Part shown: positions 16,691 through 25,372 of the stretch, piece after piece
How positions within the stretch are numbered: the first letter of the stretch is position 1
Layout: each line of letters begins with the position of its first letter
DNA from: an uncultured Anaerolineae bacterium
GTDB taxonomy: Bacteria; Chloroflexota; Anaerolineae; Aggregatilineales; Phototrophicaceae
Direction of reading: 5' to 3'
NCBI GenBank assembly: GCA_937922795.1
Contig: CALAJK010000026.1
Span: 44,227-108,226 of the forward strand
Length of the DNA stretch: 64,000 nucleotides
Translations under genes and position numbers: made by a program
Notes under the pieces: generated by a model
What the model was told of the DNA's origin: nothing
The model's database searches: none
What the model saw: the letters and a program-made list of their open reading frames with translations, nothing else

Positions 16691-19426
16691 CTACAGTTCG
16701 AGCATCACCCGCATCATGCCGTCTTTGGGGACGCCCTGGAGCTTGAAGCCGACCCGTTCGCACACCCGCAGCATATCGCTGTTATCGGTCAAGATGGTGC
16801 CGAAGATGCGCCGCACGCCCTCATCGCGCCCGATCTGCACCAGTCGGTTGAGCATCTCCGTGCCGTAGCCGCTGCGCTGGTATTCGTCCGCCACCAGGAT
16901 GGTGAACTCGGCGTCGGTCGTGCCGTACAATTTGATCAGGCGGCCGGCAGCGACGATGGACGGCTCGCCGGTGGCCGGGTCTTTCACCTCCGCCACCAGC
17001 GCCATCTCGCGGTCGTAGTCCACGAAGCAGATGCGCGACAGCCGCTCGTGTTCGATGCGCTGGCTGAGCTTCATCGGGTAGAAGTAGCGCAGGTAGACGG
17101 TGCGTTCGGACAGCCGTTCGTGGAAGCGCGCCATCATCGGCTCATCCTCCGGGCGAATCGGCCGGATCATCACCTGCGCGCCCGTCCGCGACACCCACGG
17201 CCGCGCGTACTGCGACGGGTACGGGCGGATCGCCAGCCGCGGGAGCTGGTCCTCGCGCACTTCCGGGCCGTACAGCACCACCCGCGCGTCCAGCGCCAAG
17301 ATGTGCTCGTGCGACGCCAGCAGCGGGTTGATGTCAATCTCTCTGATCCACCGCTGTTCGGCCACCAACTGGCTGAAGCGCACCATCAACTGTTCCAGCT
17401 CAGCCAGGTTGACCGGCGGCCGCCCGCGCACGCCTTGCAGCGCCTTGTAGATCGTGGTCTGTTCCATCATGCGCCGGGCCAGCGTCGTGTTCAGCGGCGG
17501 CAGCGCCAGTGCCCGGTCCTTGAACACTTCGACCAGCACGCCGCCCATGCCGAACAGCAGCACCGGCCCAAACTGAGGATCTGGGCTGCTGCCGACGATC
17601 AGCTCGTAGCCGTCCAGCTTGATCATAGGCTGCACGGAGACGCCCAGGAAGTGCTCAGCACCGGCCTTCTCCGTCACCGAGGCCCGGATGGCGCGGAAGG
17701 CGGCGCGCACCGCGTCGGCGTTGGGCAGGTTCAGCTTCACGCCGCCGACGTCGGTCTTATGGGTGATGGTCTCAGAGTGCAGCTTGAGCACCACCGGGAA
17801 CCCCAGCGCCTCGGCGGCCTGCGCCGCCTCGTCCTCGGTCGCCGCGATGTGCATCGGCACGGTGGGGATGCCGTAAGCCGCCAGCACCTGCTTCGACTCG
17901 GCCTCGGTGAGGATCGCGCGCCCCTGCGCCCGCGCGTCGGCGATCAGGCGTTCGATCCGCGCCAGTTCGGCGTCGCGTTCGGGCGTGGCGGGGGGCAGCA
18001 TCGGCGTCTCATAGATGCCGCGCAGGTTGTAAGTCAGCCGCCACATGTAGTTGAACAGCCGGGTGGCGGTATCTGGATACGGGAAAGTGGGGATCTTAGC
18101 CTGGTTGAGGATGCGCTCGCCTTCGGCCACGTCTTTCCCGCCCATCCAGCTCGCCAGCACCGGCTTCGACAGGCCGGCGGTGCAGCCTTTCAGCGCCTCG
18201 GCGGTGGCGGTGGGATCGGTCATGGCTTGAGGCGTCAGGATCACGAGCAGGCCGTCGCTGTTCGGGTCCTGCGCGGCAATCTCCAGCGCTTTGGCGTAGC
18301 GCTCTGGGCTGGCGTCTCCCAGGATATCAATCGGGTTGCCGTGGCTCCATGGGCCGGGCAGGAATTCGTTCAGGCGCTGCATCGTCTCCGGCGAGATCTC
18401 GGCCAGTTCGCCGCCGTCGCTGATGAGCGCATCAGTGGCCAGCACGCCGGGGCCGCCGGCGTTGGTGAGGATGGTGAGGCGTTTGCCCGCCGGGCGCGGC
18501 TGCTTGGCCAGCACCTCGACTGTGTGGAAGATGTCCGAGATATGGTTCACCCGCAGCACGCCTACACGGCGGAAGGCGGCCTCCAGCACTTCATCGCTGC
18601 CGGTGAGCGCCCCGGTGTGCGAGGCGGCGGCCTGGGCGGCGGCCTCAGTGCGGCCGGCCTTGATGACGATGATCGGCTTGGTCAGCGCCACTTCGCGGGC
18701 GGCGGACAGGAATGACCGCGCATCGCCGATCGACTCCATGTAGAGGACGATGCTGTGCGTCTCCGGGTCGTCGCCCAGGTAGTAGATCAGGTCGCCCCAG
18801 TTGACGTCCAGCATTGAGCCGATGGAGATGAAAGCGCTGAAGCCGACGTTTTCGGTGAAGCTCCAATCCAGCACCGACGTGCACAGCGCGCCGCTCTGGC
18901 TGATGAAGCCGACGTTGCCGGGGTAGGCCATGGCGGCGGCAAAAGTGGCGTTGATCCCGCCGCGCGGCATCATCACGCCCAGGCAGTTCGGGCCGATGAT
19001 GCGCATCTTGCCGCGGGCGATCTCCATGATCTGGCGTTCCAGTTCCGCCCCTTCCGGCCCGATTTCCTTGAAGCCTGCCGAGATGATGATCGCGCCTTTG
19101 ATGCCCAGCTCGACGCAGTCTTTGATCAGGCCGGGCACGCTCCGGGCTGGCGTGACGATCACCGCCAAGTCAACCGGGTCTGGCACGGACTGGATGTCCG
19201 GGTAGGCTTTGATGCCCAGCACGCTGGGACGCTTCGGGTTCACCGGGAACACAGCCCCGCCGAACGGGCTGGAGATCAGGTTCCACATGATGGTGCGGCC
19301 AACTGTGCCCGGCGTCTCGGTGGCGCCGATCACGGCGACGTTTTTGGGGTGAAAGATCGAGTCCAGCAGTTGGTGATAGGCGGTTCGGGTCTCATCGCCG
19401 ATCACAGGCAGGTCTAGATGTGGCAT
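16691..19426 (-). CDS. ADP-forming acyl-CoA synthetase/GNAT fusion (PatZ-like)
   Basis: About 911 aa. Domain order: CoA-binding Rossmann domain ([20 protein letters not shown]), succinyl-CoA ligase-like domains with [16 protein letters not shown] and FISQSGAL, an ATP-grasp domain ([22 protein letters not shown]), and a C-terminal GNAT domain ([18 protein letters not shown]). The family comprises NDP-forming acetyl-CoA synthetases and protein acetyltransferases of the Pat/YfiQ type that acetylate lysines, including on acetyl-CoA synthetase. The phosphorylatable His of ACD enzymes is present in [12 protein letters not shown], so the ligase half may be active. The start at 19426 (MPHLDLPV) has AAGGA 9 nt upstream; the track start at 19453 has none. 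Confidence 0.88.
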   Translation of the reverse strand: MPHLDLPVIGDETRTAYHQLLDSIFHPKNVAVIGATETPGTVGRTIMWNLISSPFGGAVFPVNPKRPSVLGIKAYPDIQSVPDPVDLAVIVTPARSVPGLIKDCVELGIKGAIIISAGFKEIGPEGAELERQIMEIARGKMRIIGPNCLGVMMPRGGINATFAAAMAYPGNVGFISQSGALCTSVLDWSFTENVGFSAFISIGSMLDVNWGDLIYYLGDDPETHSIVLYMESIGDARSFLSAAREVALTKPIIVIKAGRTEAAAQAAASHTGALTGSDEVLEAAFRRVGVLRVNHISDIFHTVEVLAKQPRPAGKRLTILTNAGGPGVLATDALISDGGELAEISPETMQRLNEFLPGPWSHGNPIDILGDASPERYAKALEIAAQDPNSDGLLVILTPQAMTDPTATAEALKGCTAGLSKPVLASWMGGKDVAEGERILNQAKIPTFPYPDTATRLFNYMWRLTYNLRGIYETPMLPPATPERDAELARIERLIADARAQGRAILTEAESKQVLAAYGIPTVPMHIAATEDEAAQAAEALGFPVVLKLHSETITHKTDVGGVKLNLPNADAVRAAFRAIRASVTEKAGAEHFLGVSVQPMIKLDGYELIVGSSPDPQFGPVLLFGMGGVLVEVFKDRALALPPLNTTLARRMMEQTTIYKALQGVRGRPPVNLAELEQLMVRFSQLVAEQRWIREIDINPLLASHEHILALDARVVLYGPEVREDQLPRLAIRPYPSQYARPWVSRTGAQVMIRPIRPEDEPMMARFHERLSERTVYLRYFYPMKLSQRIEHERLSRICFVDYDREMALVAEVKDPATGEPSIVAAGRLIKLYGTTDAEFTILVADEYQRSGYGTEMLNRLVQIGRDEGVRRIFGTILTDNSDMLRVCERVGFKLQGVPKDGMMRVMLEL

Positions 19427-19489
19427 GCGAAAACATCCTTTGTCATCAGACAAGGTGAAACGACACGCGGAATGAAATTCTTAAGATAG

Positions 19490-19536
19490 ATTATACCTGG
19501 TCTGGCGGGTTTGAATGTCACCACCTGGTGATGACA
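19490..19536 (-). promoter_or_regulatory. Promoter and palindromic operator of the PatZ-like gene
   Basis: The minus strand has a perfect TATAAT (19490-19495) about 64 nt before the start codon. The -35 region is covered by a 21-bp near-perfect palindrome, TGTCACCACC-T-GGTGATGACA (19516-19536). A site over -35 fits a repressor or a class II activator. The regulator is unknown. Confidence 0.55.
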
Positions 19537-19596
19537 TCCGTCAACACTTGCGACGGGCAGCCGGCGGGCGCGCGGCGGACAGGACGGCCGCCGCGC

Positions 19597-20931
19597 CTAC
19601 GGGTTGTACACCTGGATGCGCCGGTCGGGCTGGCGCTGCGCCAGCCGTTCCATACTGGTTTTCACCTGCGCCACAATCTCGGCTTCGTCGAGCGTCAGCA
19701 GTTGGCGATCGCGCATCAGTACCTGCCCGTCGCAGATGACGGTGCGCACGTCGCTGGCCGCCGTGTTGTACACCAGGCTGGCGCTGACGCTGTGCAGCGG
19801 CTGGTGATGCACGCCGCGCAAATCCACCAGGATGAGGTCAGCCAGCGCGCCCGGCTCCAGCGCGCCCAGGTCGGCGGGCAGGCCGAACACTTTGGCGCTT
19901 TCGCGGGTGGCCAGGTACAGCGCCTGCGGGATGGTCATCACTTCCGGCGAGCCGGCCTCCTGCTTCTGCGTCATGGCCATCAGCCGCAGCGACTCCCAGA
20001 TGTCGAGCGTGTTGTTGCTCACCGCGCCGTCGGTCGCCAGGCCGACCGGGATGCCGTGCCCCAGGAAGGCGCGCACCGGGGCCGTCCCCATCGCCAGCTT
20101 GAGGTACGTCTTAGGGGCGTGGGCGATGCCCGTCGGTTTGCGCGCCAGCACCGCCATATCGCCCGGCATCGCGCCGATGACGTGCGCCAGGATGGTCGGC
20201 ACTTCGAGCACGCCAGTCTGCTCCAGCACCTGGATCGGCGTCAGCCCGCGCTTCGTCAGGCTGGCCTCGGTCTGGCCCATGGTCTCCGACACGTGGATGT
20301 GAATGCCGACGCCCAGCGCCTCCGCCTGGCGGACGCAGGCGCGCAGGAAATCGTCATCGCAGGTGTAAGGCGCGTGGGGCGCCATCCAGGTGCGGATGCG
20401 GCCGCCGGCGGCCCCCTGGTAGTCGCGGACGAAGGCGGCCGTCTTCTCGACCGCCTCCAGGCCGTCGCTGCCGAAGATCGCCCAGCCCAGCAGCGCCCGC
20501 GTCCCGGCCTTGTCCACCGCCTGCGCGGCGCGGTCCATGTAGAAGTAGTGATCGGCCACGGCGGTGACGCCGCCGCGGATCATCTCCGCCAGCCCCAGCA
20601 GCATGCCCCAGTAGACGTCCTCCGGCTGGAGGTTGCTCTCCAGCGGCCACATGTAATCGTTGAACCATTTTTCGATGGACACGTCCTCGGCCAGACCGCG
20701 AAAGATGACCATCGGCACATGGGCATGGGTGTTGATGAGGCCGGGCATGGCCAGCAGGCCGCCGGCGTCGATCACCTGTCGAAAGTGCGACTGATCGGCC
20801 ATGCCGGCCGGCTGCACCGACTCGATGCGCCCGCCGCCGATCAGGATGTCGTGGTCGCGCAGCACCAGCACCTGCGACGCATCAGCGGCGACCTGGAGCA
20901 CGTTCGCGCTGCGGATGAGCAGATCGGACAT
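19597..20931 (-). CDS. Amidohydrolase, SAH/MTA/adenosine deaminase-like (MtaD family)
   Basis: A 444-aa metal-dependent deaminase of the TRZ/ATZ amidohydrolase group. Metal ligands appear in order: NTHAHVPM (HxH), HIHVSETMGQTE (His plus catalytic Glu region), a further His in ILAHVIG and Asp in GLATDGAVSNN. Members deaminate S-adenosylhomocysteine or 5'-methylthioadenosine to inosyl products, or attack triazines; the chromosomal single copy favours the nucleoside role. AAGGA lies 9 nt before the ATG. It is on the same strand as the PatZ-like gene, 170 bp away, with a palindrome between. Confidence 0.86.
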   Translation of the reverse strand: MSDLLIRSANVLQVAADASQVLVLRDHDILIGGGRIESVQPAGMADQSHFRQVIDAGGLLAMPGLINTHAHVPMVIFRGLAEDVSIEKWFNDYMWPLESNLQPEDVYWGMLLGLAEMIRGGVTAVADHYFYMDRAAQAVDKAGTRALLGWAIFGSDGLEAVEKTAAFVRDYQGAAGGRIRTWMAPHAPYTCDDDFLRACVRQAEALGVGIHIHVSETMGQTEASLTKRGLTPIQVLEQTGVLEVPTILAHVIGAMPGDMAVLARKPTGIAHAPKTYLKLAMGTAPVRAFLGHGIPVGLATDGAVSNNTLDIWESLRLMAMTQKQEAGSPEVMTIPQALYLATRESAKVFGLPADLGALEPGALADLILVDLRGVHHQPLHSVSASLVYNTAASDVRTVICDGQVLMRDRQLLTLDEAEIVAQVKTSMERLAQRQPDRRIQVYNP

Positions 20932-21002
20932 CGCTTTGATCCTTCTGGACAGTCAGTCTTGATGGCGGGCGCGGCCGTCGCCAGCCGCGCCCCAAACGAG
21001 CG

Positions 21003-21500
21003 TCAGCTCTCGATGATCGTCACCGACAGGATGTTATCGCCCTGCTCGATGGCGTTCACCACCGTCTGGCCATCGCCGATGACCCGGCCGAACACCGCAT
21101 GTTTGCCGTCCAGCCAGGGGGTGGCGACGTGGGTGATGAAGAACTGCGAGCCGTTGGTGTTGGGGCCGGCGTTGGCCATGCTCAGGATGCCGGGGCCGTC
21201 ATGTTTCAACTTCAGCGCTGACGGCTCGTCAGCCCACTTGTAGCCGGGGCCGCCGCGCCCGGAGCCTTCAGGGCAGCCGCCCTGGATCATGAACGGCGGG
21301 TTCTTGATGACGCGGTGAAAATTCAGGCCGTCGTAGAAGCCTTCCCGCGCCAGAAAGACGAAATTATTGACGGTGATGGGCGCTTCCTGGGCGAAAAGCT
21401 GCACTTCGAACTGGCCGCGGCTGGTCTTGAAACGCGCGATGTACTGCTTTTTGGGGTCAATCTGCATCGGCGGCGGACTGGTGTAGCGCTGGGGGGGCAT
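21003..21500 (-). CDS. Peptidyl-prolyl cis-trans isomerase, cyclophilin type
   Basis: About 165 aa, a single cyclophilin domain. Signatures are [46 protein letters not shown] with the catalytic Arg in FHRV, then [40 protein letters not shown]. No signal peptide or lipobox, so it is cytoplasmic. The start at 21500 (MPPQRYT) follows AAAGGA; the track start at 21539 has no ribosome-binding site. It speeds proline isomerisation in folding proteins. Confidence 0.92.
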   Translation of the reverse strand: MPPQRYTSPPPMQIDPKKQYIARFKTSRGQFEVQLFAQEAPITVNNFVFLAREGFYDGLNFHRVIKNPPFMIQGGCPEGSGRGGPGYKWADEPSALKLKHDGPGILSMANAGPNTNGSQFFITHVATPWLDGKHAVFGRVIGDGQTVVNAIEQGDNILSVTIIES

Positions 21501-21584
21501 GAGGTATCCTTTCCATTCAGGTGAACCGCCCGCAAGCATAGCAAAAAACGCCCGCCGTGACGACCCTGAGCGCGGGGCTGCTGC

Positions 21585-21914
21585 CTACTCATCCTCATCA
21601 GCGCCGGCGATCGCGGCCGCCAGCTCGTCGAGCGTGAGCATCTCCGCCAGGGCGCGCGCGTCCGCCAGCACGCGCGGGCACAGCTCGGCTTCCAGCTCCA
21701 GCAGCAGCGCCTCCGCCCGCCCGCGTGAGGTTGGGCGCAGTGGGTACTGCATGACGAAGATCAAGATTTCGACGGCGCGTTCCTTTTCATTCTGGCGGAT
21801 CAGCAGCTCTGCCAGTTTGATGAGCGTATCTAGCACGACCAGCAGGGCGTCGCTGCGCAAGGCGATGCGCAGCGTCTTGTGAAAGCGGGCGATGGCGTCG
21901 TCATTGGCGTTCAT
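21585..21914 (-). CDS. Small helical protein, TPR-like, unknown
   Basis: 109 aa, almost wholly alpha-helical by composition, e.g. LVVLDTLIKLAELLIRQNEKERAVEILIFVMQYP. The spacing of Ala, Leu and Tyr resembles two or three degenerate tetratricopeptide helices. The tail is acidic (GADEDE). It looks like the C-terminal fragments of large TPR regulators found in this phylum, but stands alone. It precedes the cyclophilin gene on the same strand. Function unknown; protein-protein interaction is the reasonable guess. Confidence 0.6.
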   Translation of the reverse strand: MNANDDAIARFHKTLRIALRSDALLVVLDTLIKLAELLIRQNEKERAVEILIFVMQYPLRPTSRGRAEALLLELEAELCPRVLADARALAEMLTLDELAAAIAGADEDE

Positions 21915-22071
21915 GGGCGGTTGTCCTGGCAGCGCGAAAGACTGTGTATGAGTGTATCCCAGCCACCTTGCGAAAACCTGTTATGACGAGGCGACATCAT
22001 CACTGTGGGCGCGCCGGCGGCGCACCTATCGGCGGGACGGCGAGGGCGGGGCTGTGTTCAGGGACTAAATT

Positions 22072-22103
22072 AAAAAATGAGGGCGACCTCAGCCGCCCTC
22101 ATC
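22072..22103 (-). terminator. Terminator of the Flp pilin gene
   Basis: On the minus strand GATGAGGGCG-GCTGAGGT-CGCCCTCAT is followed by a run of T. It begins 14 nt after the pilin stop codon and is one of the clearest terminators in the window. Confidence 0.85.
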
Positions 22104-22116
22104 TTCGTCCTTCCGG

Positions 22117-22263
22117 TCAGATCAACCGGACGACGTTGGAGAAGGTATTGCCAATCTGCGGGCCGAGCAGCATCAGAATGACGATGACGACCAGCGCCAC
22201 CATCATCAAGATCAGCGCATACTCCACCAGCCCCTGGCCCTCCTCGCGTGGTTGGTATAACAT
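22117..22263 (-). CDS. Flp/Fap-type pilin, 48 aa
   Basis: A short gene absent from the ORF track, which reports another frame. Translation gives MLYQPREEGQGLVEYALILMMV, then a continuous hydrophobic helix (ALVVIVILMLLGPQIGNTF) and a short end, SNVVRLI. This is the class III (Tad) prepilin pattern: a basic leader, cleavage after the Gly of GQG, a Glu-Tyr pair and a hydrophobic stretch. A Shine-Dalgarno sequence (GGAGGG) lies 8 nt upstream, and a strong terminator follows. No tad/cpa assembly genes or prepilin peptidase are in this window, so the assembly machinery must be encoded elsewhere. Confidence 0.87.
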   Translation of the reverse strand: MLYQPREEGQGLVEYALILMMVALVVIVILMLLGPQIGNTFSNVVRLI

Positions 22264-22346
22264 GATAATACCCTCCGGAGATGAAGGACGGCAAGGATAA
22301 ATAAATCCCTACGATCAACTTATCACTGTATTGATTCTGCGTCAAG

Positions 22347-22823
22347 TCAAGATTCATTGACACTGACGCGGCTGCCGGCGGGTTCCAGCGGCGGGATGGC
22401 GTCGAGGTGGGCGCTCAGCCGCTCTAGCGCAGTCCGCAGCGCCGGCGCGGCTTGCAGTTCGGGCAGCGCCTGGAACTGCTTCACCCAGTAGCGGTGGTTG
22501 AAATTAGCGGCGTGGACGCCGGCGCGGTTGAACGGGGCGCCGCTTCGCAGCAGCGTTGGGTACTCGCGGCGGGCATGGTGCTGGATGGTCGCCAGCGCTG
22601 TCTCTAGGCTCAGCAGCCGTCCGTCCAGCCGCAGTTTCAGGTTTTGACGTTCGACATAGCCCAACCGGCTGACCTCGGCGGCGGCGTAGACTGCGTCCAC
22701 CAGCCGGCTGACCTGCTGCGACCAGTCGAGCAGATCGGCGTGCGGCCGCGGGGGCGGCTGTTCGCCGCGCAGGGTCATGCGCGCCGCGATCACCAGGGCG
22801 CGCAGATATCGTTCGATTCTCAT
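22347..22823 (-). CDS. Conserved-looking hypothetical, 158 aa
   Basis: I do not recognise this protein. It is soluble, rich in Arg, Leu and Ala, and probably helical; the beginning (MRIERYLRALVIAARMTLRGEQPPPRPHADLLDWSQQVSRLVDAVYAAAE) suggests a helical bundle. No metal motif, nucleotide-binding loop or signal peptide is visible. It lies upstream of the Flp pilin and downstream of the SCP-LysM gene, all on the minus strand, but with gaps that do not force an operon. Confidence 0.5.
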   Translation of the reverse strand: MRIERYLRALVIAARMTLRGEQPPPRPHADLLDWSQQVSRLVDAVYAAAEVSRLGYVERQNLKLRLDGRLLSLETALATIQHHARREYPTLLRSGAPFNRAGVHAANFNHRYWVKQFQALPELQAAPALRTALERLSAHLDAIPPLEPAGSRVSVNES

Positions 22824-22869
22824 AGGGTCACCTCATGCGTCTGCATCGTCGTCGGTGGTCTGCGTCGGT

Positions 22870-23955
22870 TCAGCGCCGCCGCGCCCGCCGCAGCCACTCC
22901 AGCCCGGCCGCCGCCAGCACCAGCACTTGAACCCCCAACCCGACCAGCAGCCAGGGCGTGGGCCGGTCATCGGGGATGATGACGCCGGCGGTCGGGGCGG
23001 TGGATCGGGCCGGCGTCCCCGCCGCCGCGACGACGACTGGCGTCGGGCTAGGCGACGCGGGCGGGCTGGCGATCAGGAGCGCCACCGCCTGGGGCACGGC
23101 CGCCGCAGTAACGACGGCGGGCGGCGTCGGGCTGGGGGGCGCGGTCGGCGTGGGCGGGGGCGCGGTCGGCGTCGCGGCTGACGTCGGCGCGGCGGTCGCC
23201 GTGGGCGGTTCGCCGCCTGGCGTAGGCGTGTAGGTGCCGTCCTTGGGCGGCACCAGGAAAATAGAGCCGATTTCCAACTGGCGGATATCGTCCCAGGTCA
23301 AGTCGTTGAGCGCCAGCATCGCCGGGATGTCTGCCCAGGTGTAGCCGTAGATGAGCGCGATGTCGCCGGCGGTATCGCCCGGCTGGATTTCGTGCATGAT
23401 GTTCCCGTGCGCGTCCAGGCCGACCACATAGGACGGCTGAGACCGGGCGCCGCCGCCCCGGCTCCCGCCCGCGCTGGCCGCCGGCGGCACGTAAGCCGGC
23501 CCGCCGGGGTTGCCGAATACCAGCACGTAGGCGGTGCCCCAGGCGCTGCGCGCCACGCCGATGCCCACTTCCTTGTAGCGGGCGTTGGTCAGGCCGGCGT
23601 AATGGATGCGCGAATTGATCCAGAAATTCCAGGCATCGCCGATGGTGGCGTTGGTGCCGGCGTAGATGTTCTCGCTGACTTCGGTGGTCGGGTAGCCGGC
23701 CGCCTGGGCGCGCAGGCGGGGCGTCGAGCCGTCCGGACGAGTATGCGAGACCACGCCGGTCTCGACGATCCACTGCGCCTGGCTCTGCGCCGCCGCCGAC
23801 AGCGTGCCGCTCAGGGTATAGCCGGGCAGGCCGAGCGACGCCCGCAGATTGTTGATGCGTCCCAACAAGTCGCCGGCCTCGCCCTGGGCGCGCGCCGCGC
23901 CGAGGGCCGCCAGCGTCAGCCAACCGATCAGACCGATGCGAACTAGCGTTTTCAT
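22870..23955 (-). CDS. Secreted SCP/CAP domain protein with LysM and C-terminal anchor
   Basis: About 361 aa. A signal peptide (MKTLVRIGLIGWLTLAALGAARAQ) precedes a CAP/SCP domain (about 25-150: LLGRINNLRASLGLPGY..., VVSHTRPDGSTP, SENIYAGT). A LysM peptidoglycan-binding domain (HEIQPGDTAGDIALIYGYTWADIPAMLALND..., about 185-235) is followed by a long Pro/Thr/Ala linker and a C-terminal membrane helix ending LEWLRRARRR. It is thus attached to the envelope at the C-terminus. CAP proteins bind lipids or act in wall remodelling. A TACAAT lies 8 nt before the chosen ATG, so the transcript may be leaderless. Confidence 0.85.
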   Translation of the reverse strand: MKTLVRIGLIGWLTLAALGAARAQGEAGDLLGRINNLRASLGLPGYTLSGTLSAAAQSQAQWIVETGVVSHTRPDGSTPRLRAQAAGYPTTEVSENIYAGTNATIGDAWNFWINSRIHYAGLTNARYKEVGIGVARSAWGTAYVLVFGNPGGPAYVPPAASAGGSRGGGARSQPSYVVGLDAHGNIMHEIQPGDTAGDIALIYGYTWADIPAMLALNDLTWDDIRQLEIGSIFLVPPKDGTYTPTPGGEPPTATAAPTSAATPTAPPPTPTAPPSPTPPAVVTAAAVPQAVALLIASPPASPSPTPVVVAAAGTPARSTAPTAGVIIPDDRPTPWLLVGLGVQVLVLAAAGLEWLRRARRR

Positions 23956-23962
23956 GCGCCCG

Positions 23963-23968
23963 ATTGTA
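23963..23968 (-). promoter_or_regulatory. -10 element abutting the SCP-LysM start codon
   Basis: TACAAT on the minus strand lies 7 nt before the ATG at 23955, predicting transcription from the start codon itself. The -35 region is weak and no Shine-Dalgarno is present. Confidence 0.4.
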
Positions 23969-24091
23969 GCATAACAAGTCAGCCGGCTCGACGCGACTTT
24001 TGGCGGCATTAAGTGTTGTTTAAAATGCCGCTCATGATTTTATGCTATGTTAAAAACGGCGTACCAGTTCGACTGACGCAGAGTGAGCATC

Positions 24092-24733
24092 ATGACACCC
24101 GACTCCATCTTCTCCGCCCTGGCCATCATCATCCCCAGCTACCTGCTGGGGTCCATCCCTACCGCCTACCTGGTGGCCCGCCTGCGCGGCGTGAACATTT
24201 TCGAGGTGGGCAGCGGCAACATGGGCGCGACCAACGTCATCCGGGCGCTGGGGCTGGGCTGGGGGCTGCTGGTGTGGTTGTGCGACAGTTTGAAAGGCAT
24301 CCTGGCGATCCTGCTGGCCACGCTGCTCATGCCGGCCGACGCGACCCTGGCGACGGTCATCGCGGCCACATCCGCCGTCATCGGGCACAACTGGTCGGTG
24401 TTTGCCGCGCTGGTCACCGGCACGCTGCGCGGCGGCAAGGGCGCCGCCACCTGGTTCGGGACGATGCTGGTCATCGCGCCGCTGCAAGTCGTGGTCGGCA
24501 TGACAGTGCTGGGCGGTTTCATCATCGCCGCCACGCGCTACGTGTCGCTGGCCGTGCTGGGGATGTTCAGCCTGTCCGGGCTGTGGATGCTGGTGCTCAT
24601 CAGCCAGAGCAAGCTGCCCTACGAATACACCATCTACACCCTGCTGGTGACCGCCATGATGCTGTACCGCTTCCGCGAGAACATCCAGCGCCTGCTGGCG
24701 GGCACTGAACGGCGGTTGGGCGAGCGCGCTTGA
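24092..24733 (+). CDS. plsY: Glycerol-3-phosphate acyltransferase PlsY
   Basis: Membrane enzyme transferring acyl from acyl-phosphate to glycerol-3-phosphate, the first step of phospholipid synthesis. 213 aa. All PlsY motifs are present: LLGSIPTAYLVARL, VGSGNMGATNVIRALG, VIGHNWSVFA and RGGKGAATWFG, with hydrophobic helices between. The ATG at 24092 is preferred over the GTG at 24083 because GAGTGAG lies at a better distance. The downstream lipoprotein starts on a TTG that overlaps this stop codon (TTGA), implying translational coupling. The acyl-phosphate partner PlsX is not in the window. Confidence 0.94.
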   Translation: MTPDSIFSALAIIIPSYLLGSIPTAYLVARLRGVNIFEVGSGNMGATNVIRALGLGWGLLVWLCDSLKGILAILLATLLMPADATLATVIAATSAVIGHNWSVFAALVTGTLRGGKGAATWFGTMLVIAPLQVVVGMTVLGGFIIAATRYVSLAVLGMFSLSGLWMLVLISQSKLPYEYTIYTLLVTAMMLYRFRENIQRLLAGTERRLGERA

Positions 24734-25296
24734 CGCCGGCGCGTCTGGCCGTCCTCGCCGCGGCCGCCCTGCTGGCCGCGTGTGCGCCGCCGGGGGGCGG
24801 GCTGCCGCCGGCGCGCCCCGCCGCCACCTCCACGCCGCTGATCAGGCCGACGCTGCCGCCCACCTGGACGCCCACCCACACGGCCACCGCCGCCCCGCCT
24901 ACGGCCACGGCCACACCTTCGCCCGCGCCCACGCTCACGCCGACGCTCAGCGCCGCCCGCCTGTGTGCCAGTCTGTGGCTGGTCACCAACCTGCGCGATG
25001 GCGCGATCTACGCCTCGGACGCCCGGCTGACGCTGCTGGCCTATCTGCCGGCGGCAGATGCTCGGCTGCGCTTTGCGGCGACACACCGGCAGACCGGCGG
25101 CGGCCGCGGCGTCGAACTGCCCGGCGGCCGGCTGGTCGGCTGGCAGTATGCGGTGGCCAGGCTGGGCGATCCTGGTCGCTACGTCTGGACGCTGAGCGTG
25201 CGCAGCGACCGGTACGGCGACATCTGCCAGCAGCAGGGCAGCTTCTGGGTGCAGCGCCGCCCGCTCGGCCGCCCCGACCGGATGCGCCCGCGCTGA
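24730..25296 (+). CDS. Predicted lipoprotein with Pro/Thr linker
   Basis: 188 aa. A lipoprotein signal peptide ends in the lipobox LLAAC (Cys18). A Pro/Thr/Ala-rich linker (about 20-75: PTLPPTWTPTHTATAAPPTATATP) projects a C-terminal domain of about 110 aa (LCASLWLVTNLRDGAIYASDARLTLLAYLP...) that looks all-beta and contains two Cys residues. The start is TTG at 24730, overlapping the plsY stop. I do not recognise the C-terminal domain. Surface exposure is well supported; function is unknown. Confidence 0.72.
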   Translation: MTPARLAVLAAAALLAACAPPGGGLPPARPAATSTPLIRPTLPPTWTPTHTATAAPPTATATPSPAPTLTPTLSAARLCASLWLVTNLRDGAIYASDARLTLLAYLPAADARLRFAATHRQTGGGRGVELPGGRLVGWQYAVARLGDPGRYVWTLSVRSDRYGDICQQQGSFWVQRRPLGRPDRMRPR

Positions 25297-25329
25297 GCGA
25301 TCGCGCCTGTCCCGATGGCGAGACAGCCG

Positions 25330-25335
25330 TATAAT
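25330..25335 (+). promoter_or_regulatory. -10 element for the M23-propeller gene
   Basis: A perfect TATAAT in CCGTATAATCGTCG, about 38 nt before the start codon. The -35 (CTGTCC at 17 bp) is weak. Confidence 0.35.
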
Positions 25336-25372
25336 CGTCGGCAGTGTTCGCTGGATTGAATGGGGCTGTGTG

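Noticed and set aside
16685-18715. 676-aa plus-strand ORF
   Set aside because: Antisense to the PatZ-like gene; composition rich in Arg, His, Gln with no recognisable domain.
19528-21243. 571-aa plus-strand ORF
   Set aside because: Antisense to the amidohydrolase and cyclophilin genes.
22070-22363. 97-aa ORF in the pilin region
   Set aside because: Wrong frame; the Flp pilin frame has the ribosome-binding site, the prepilin motif and the terminator.
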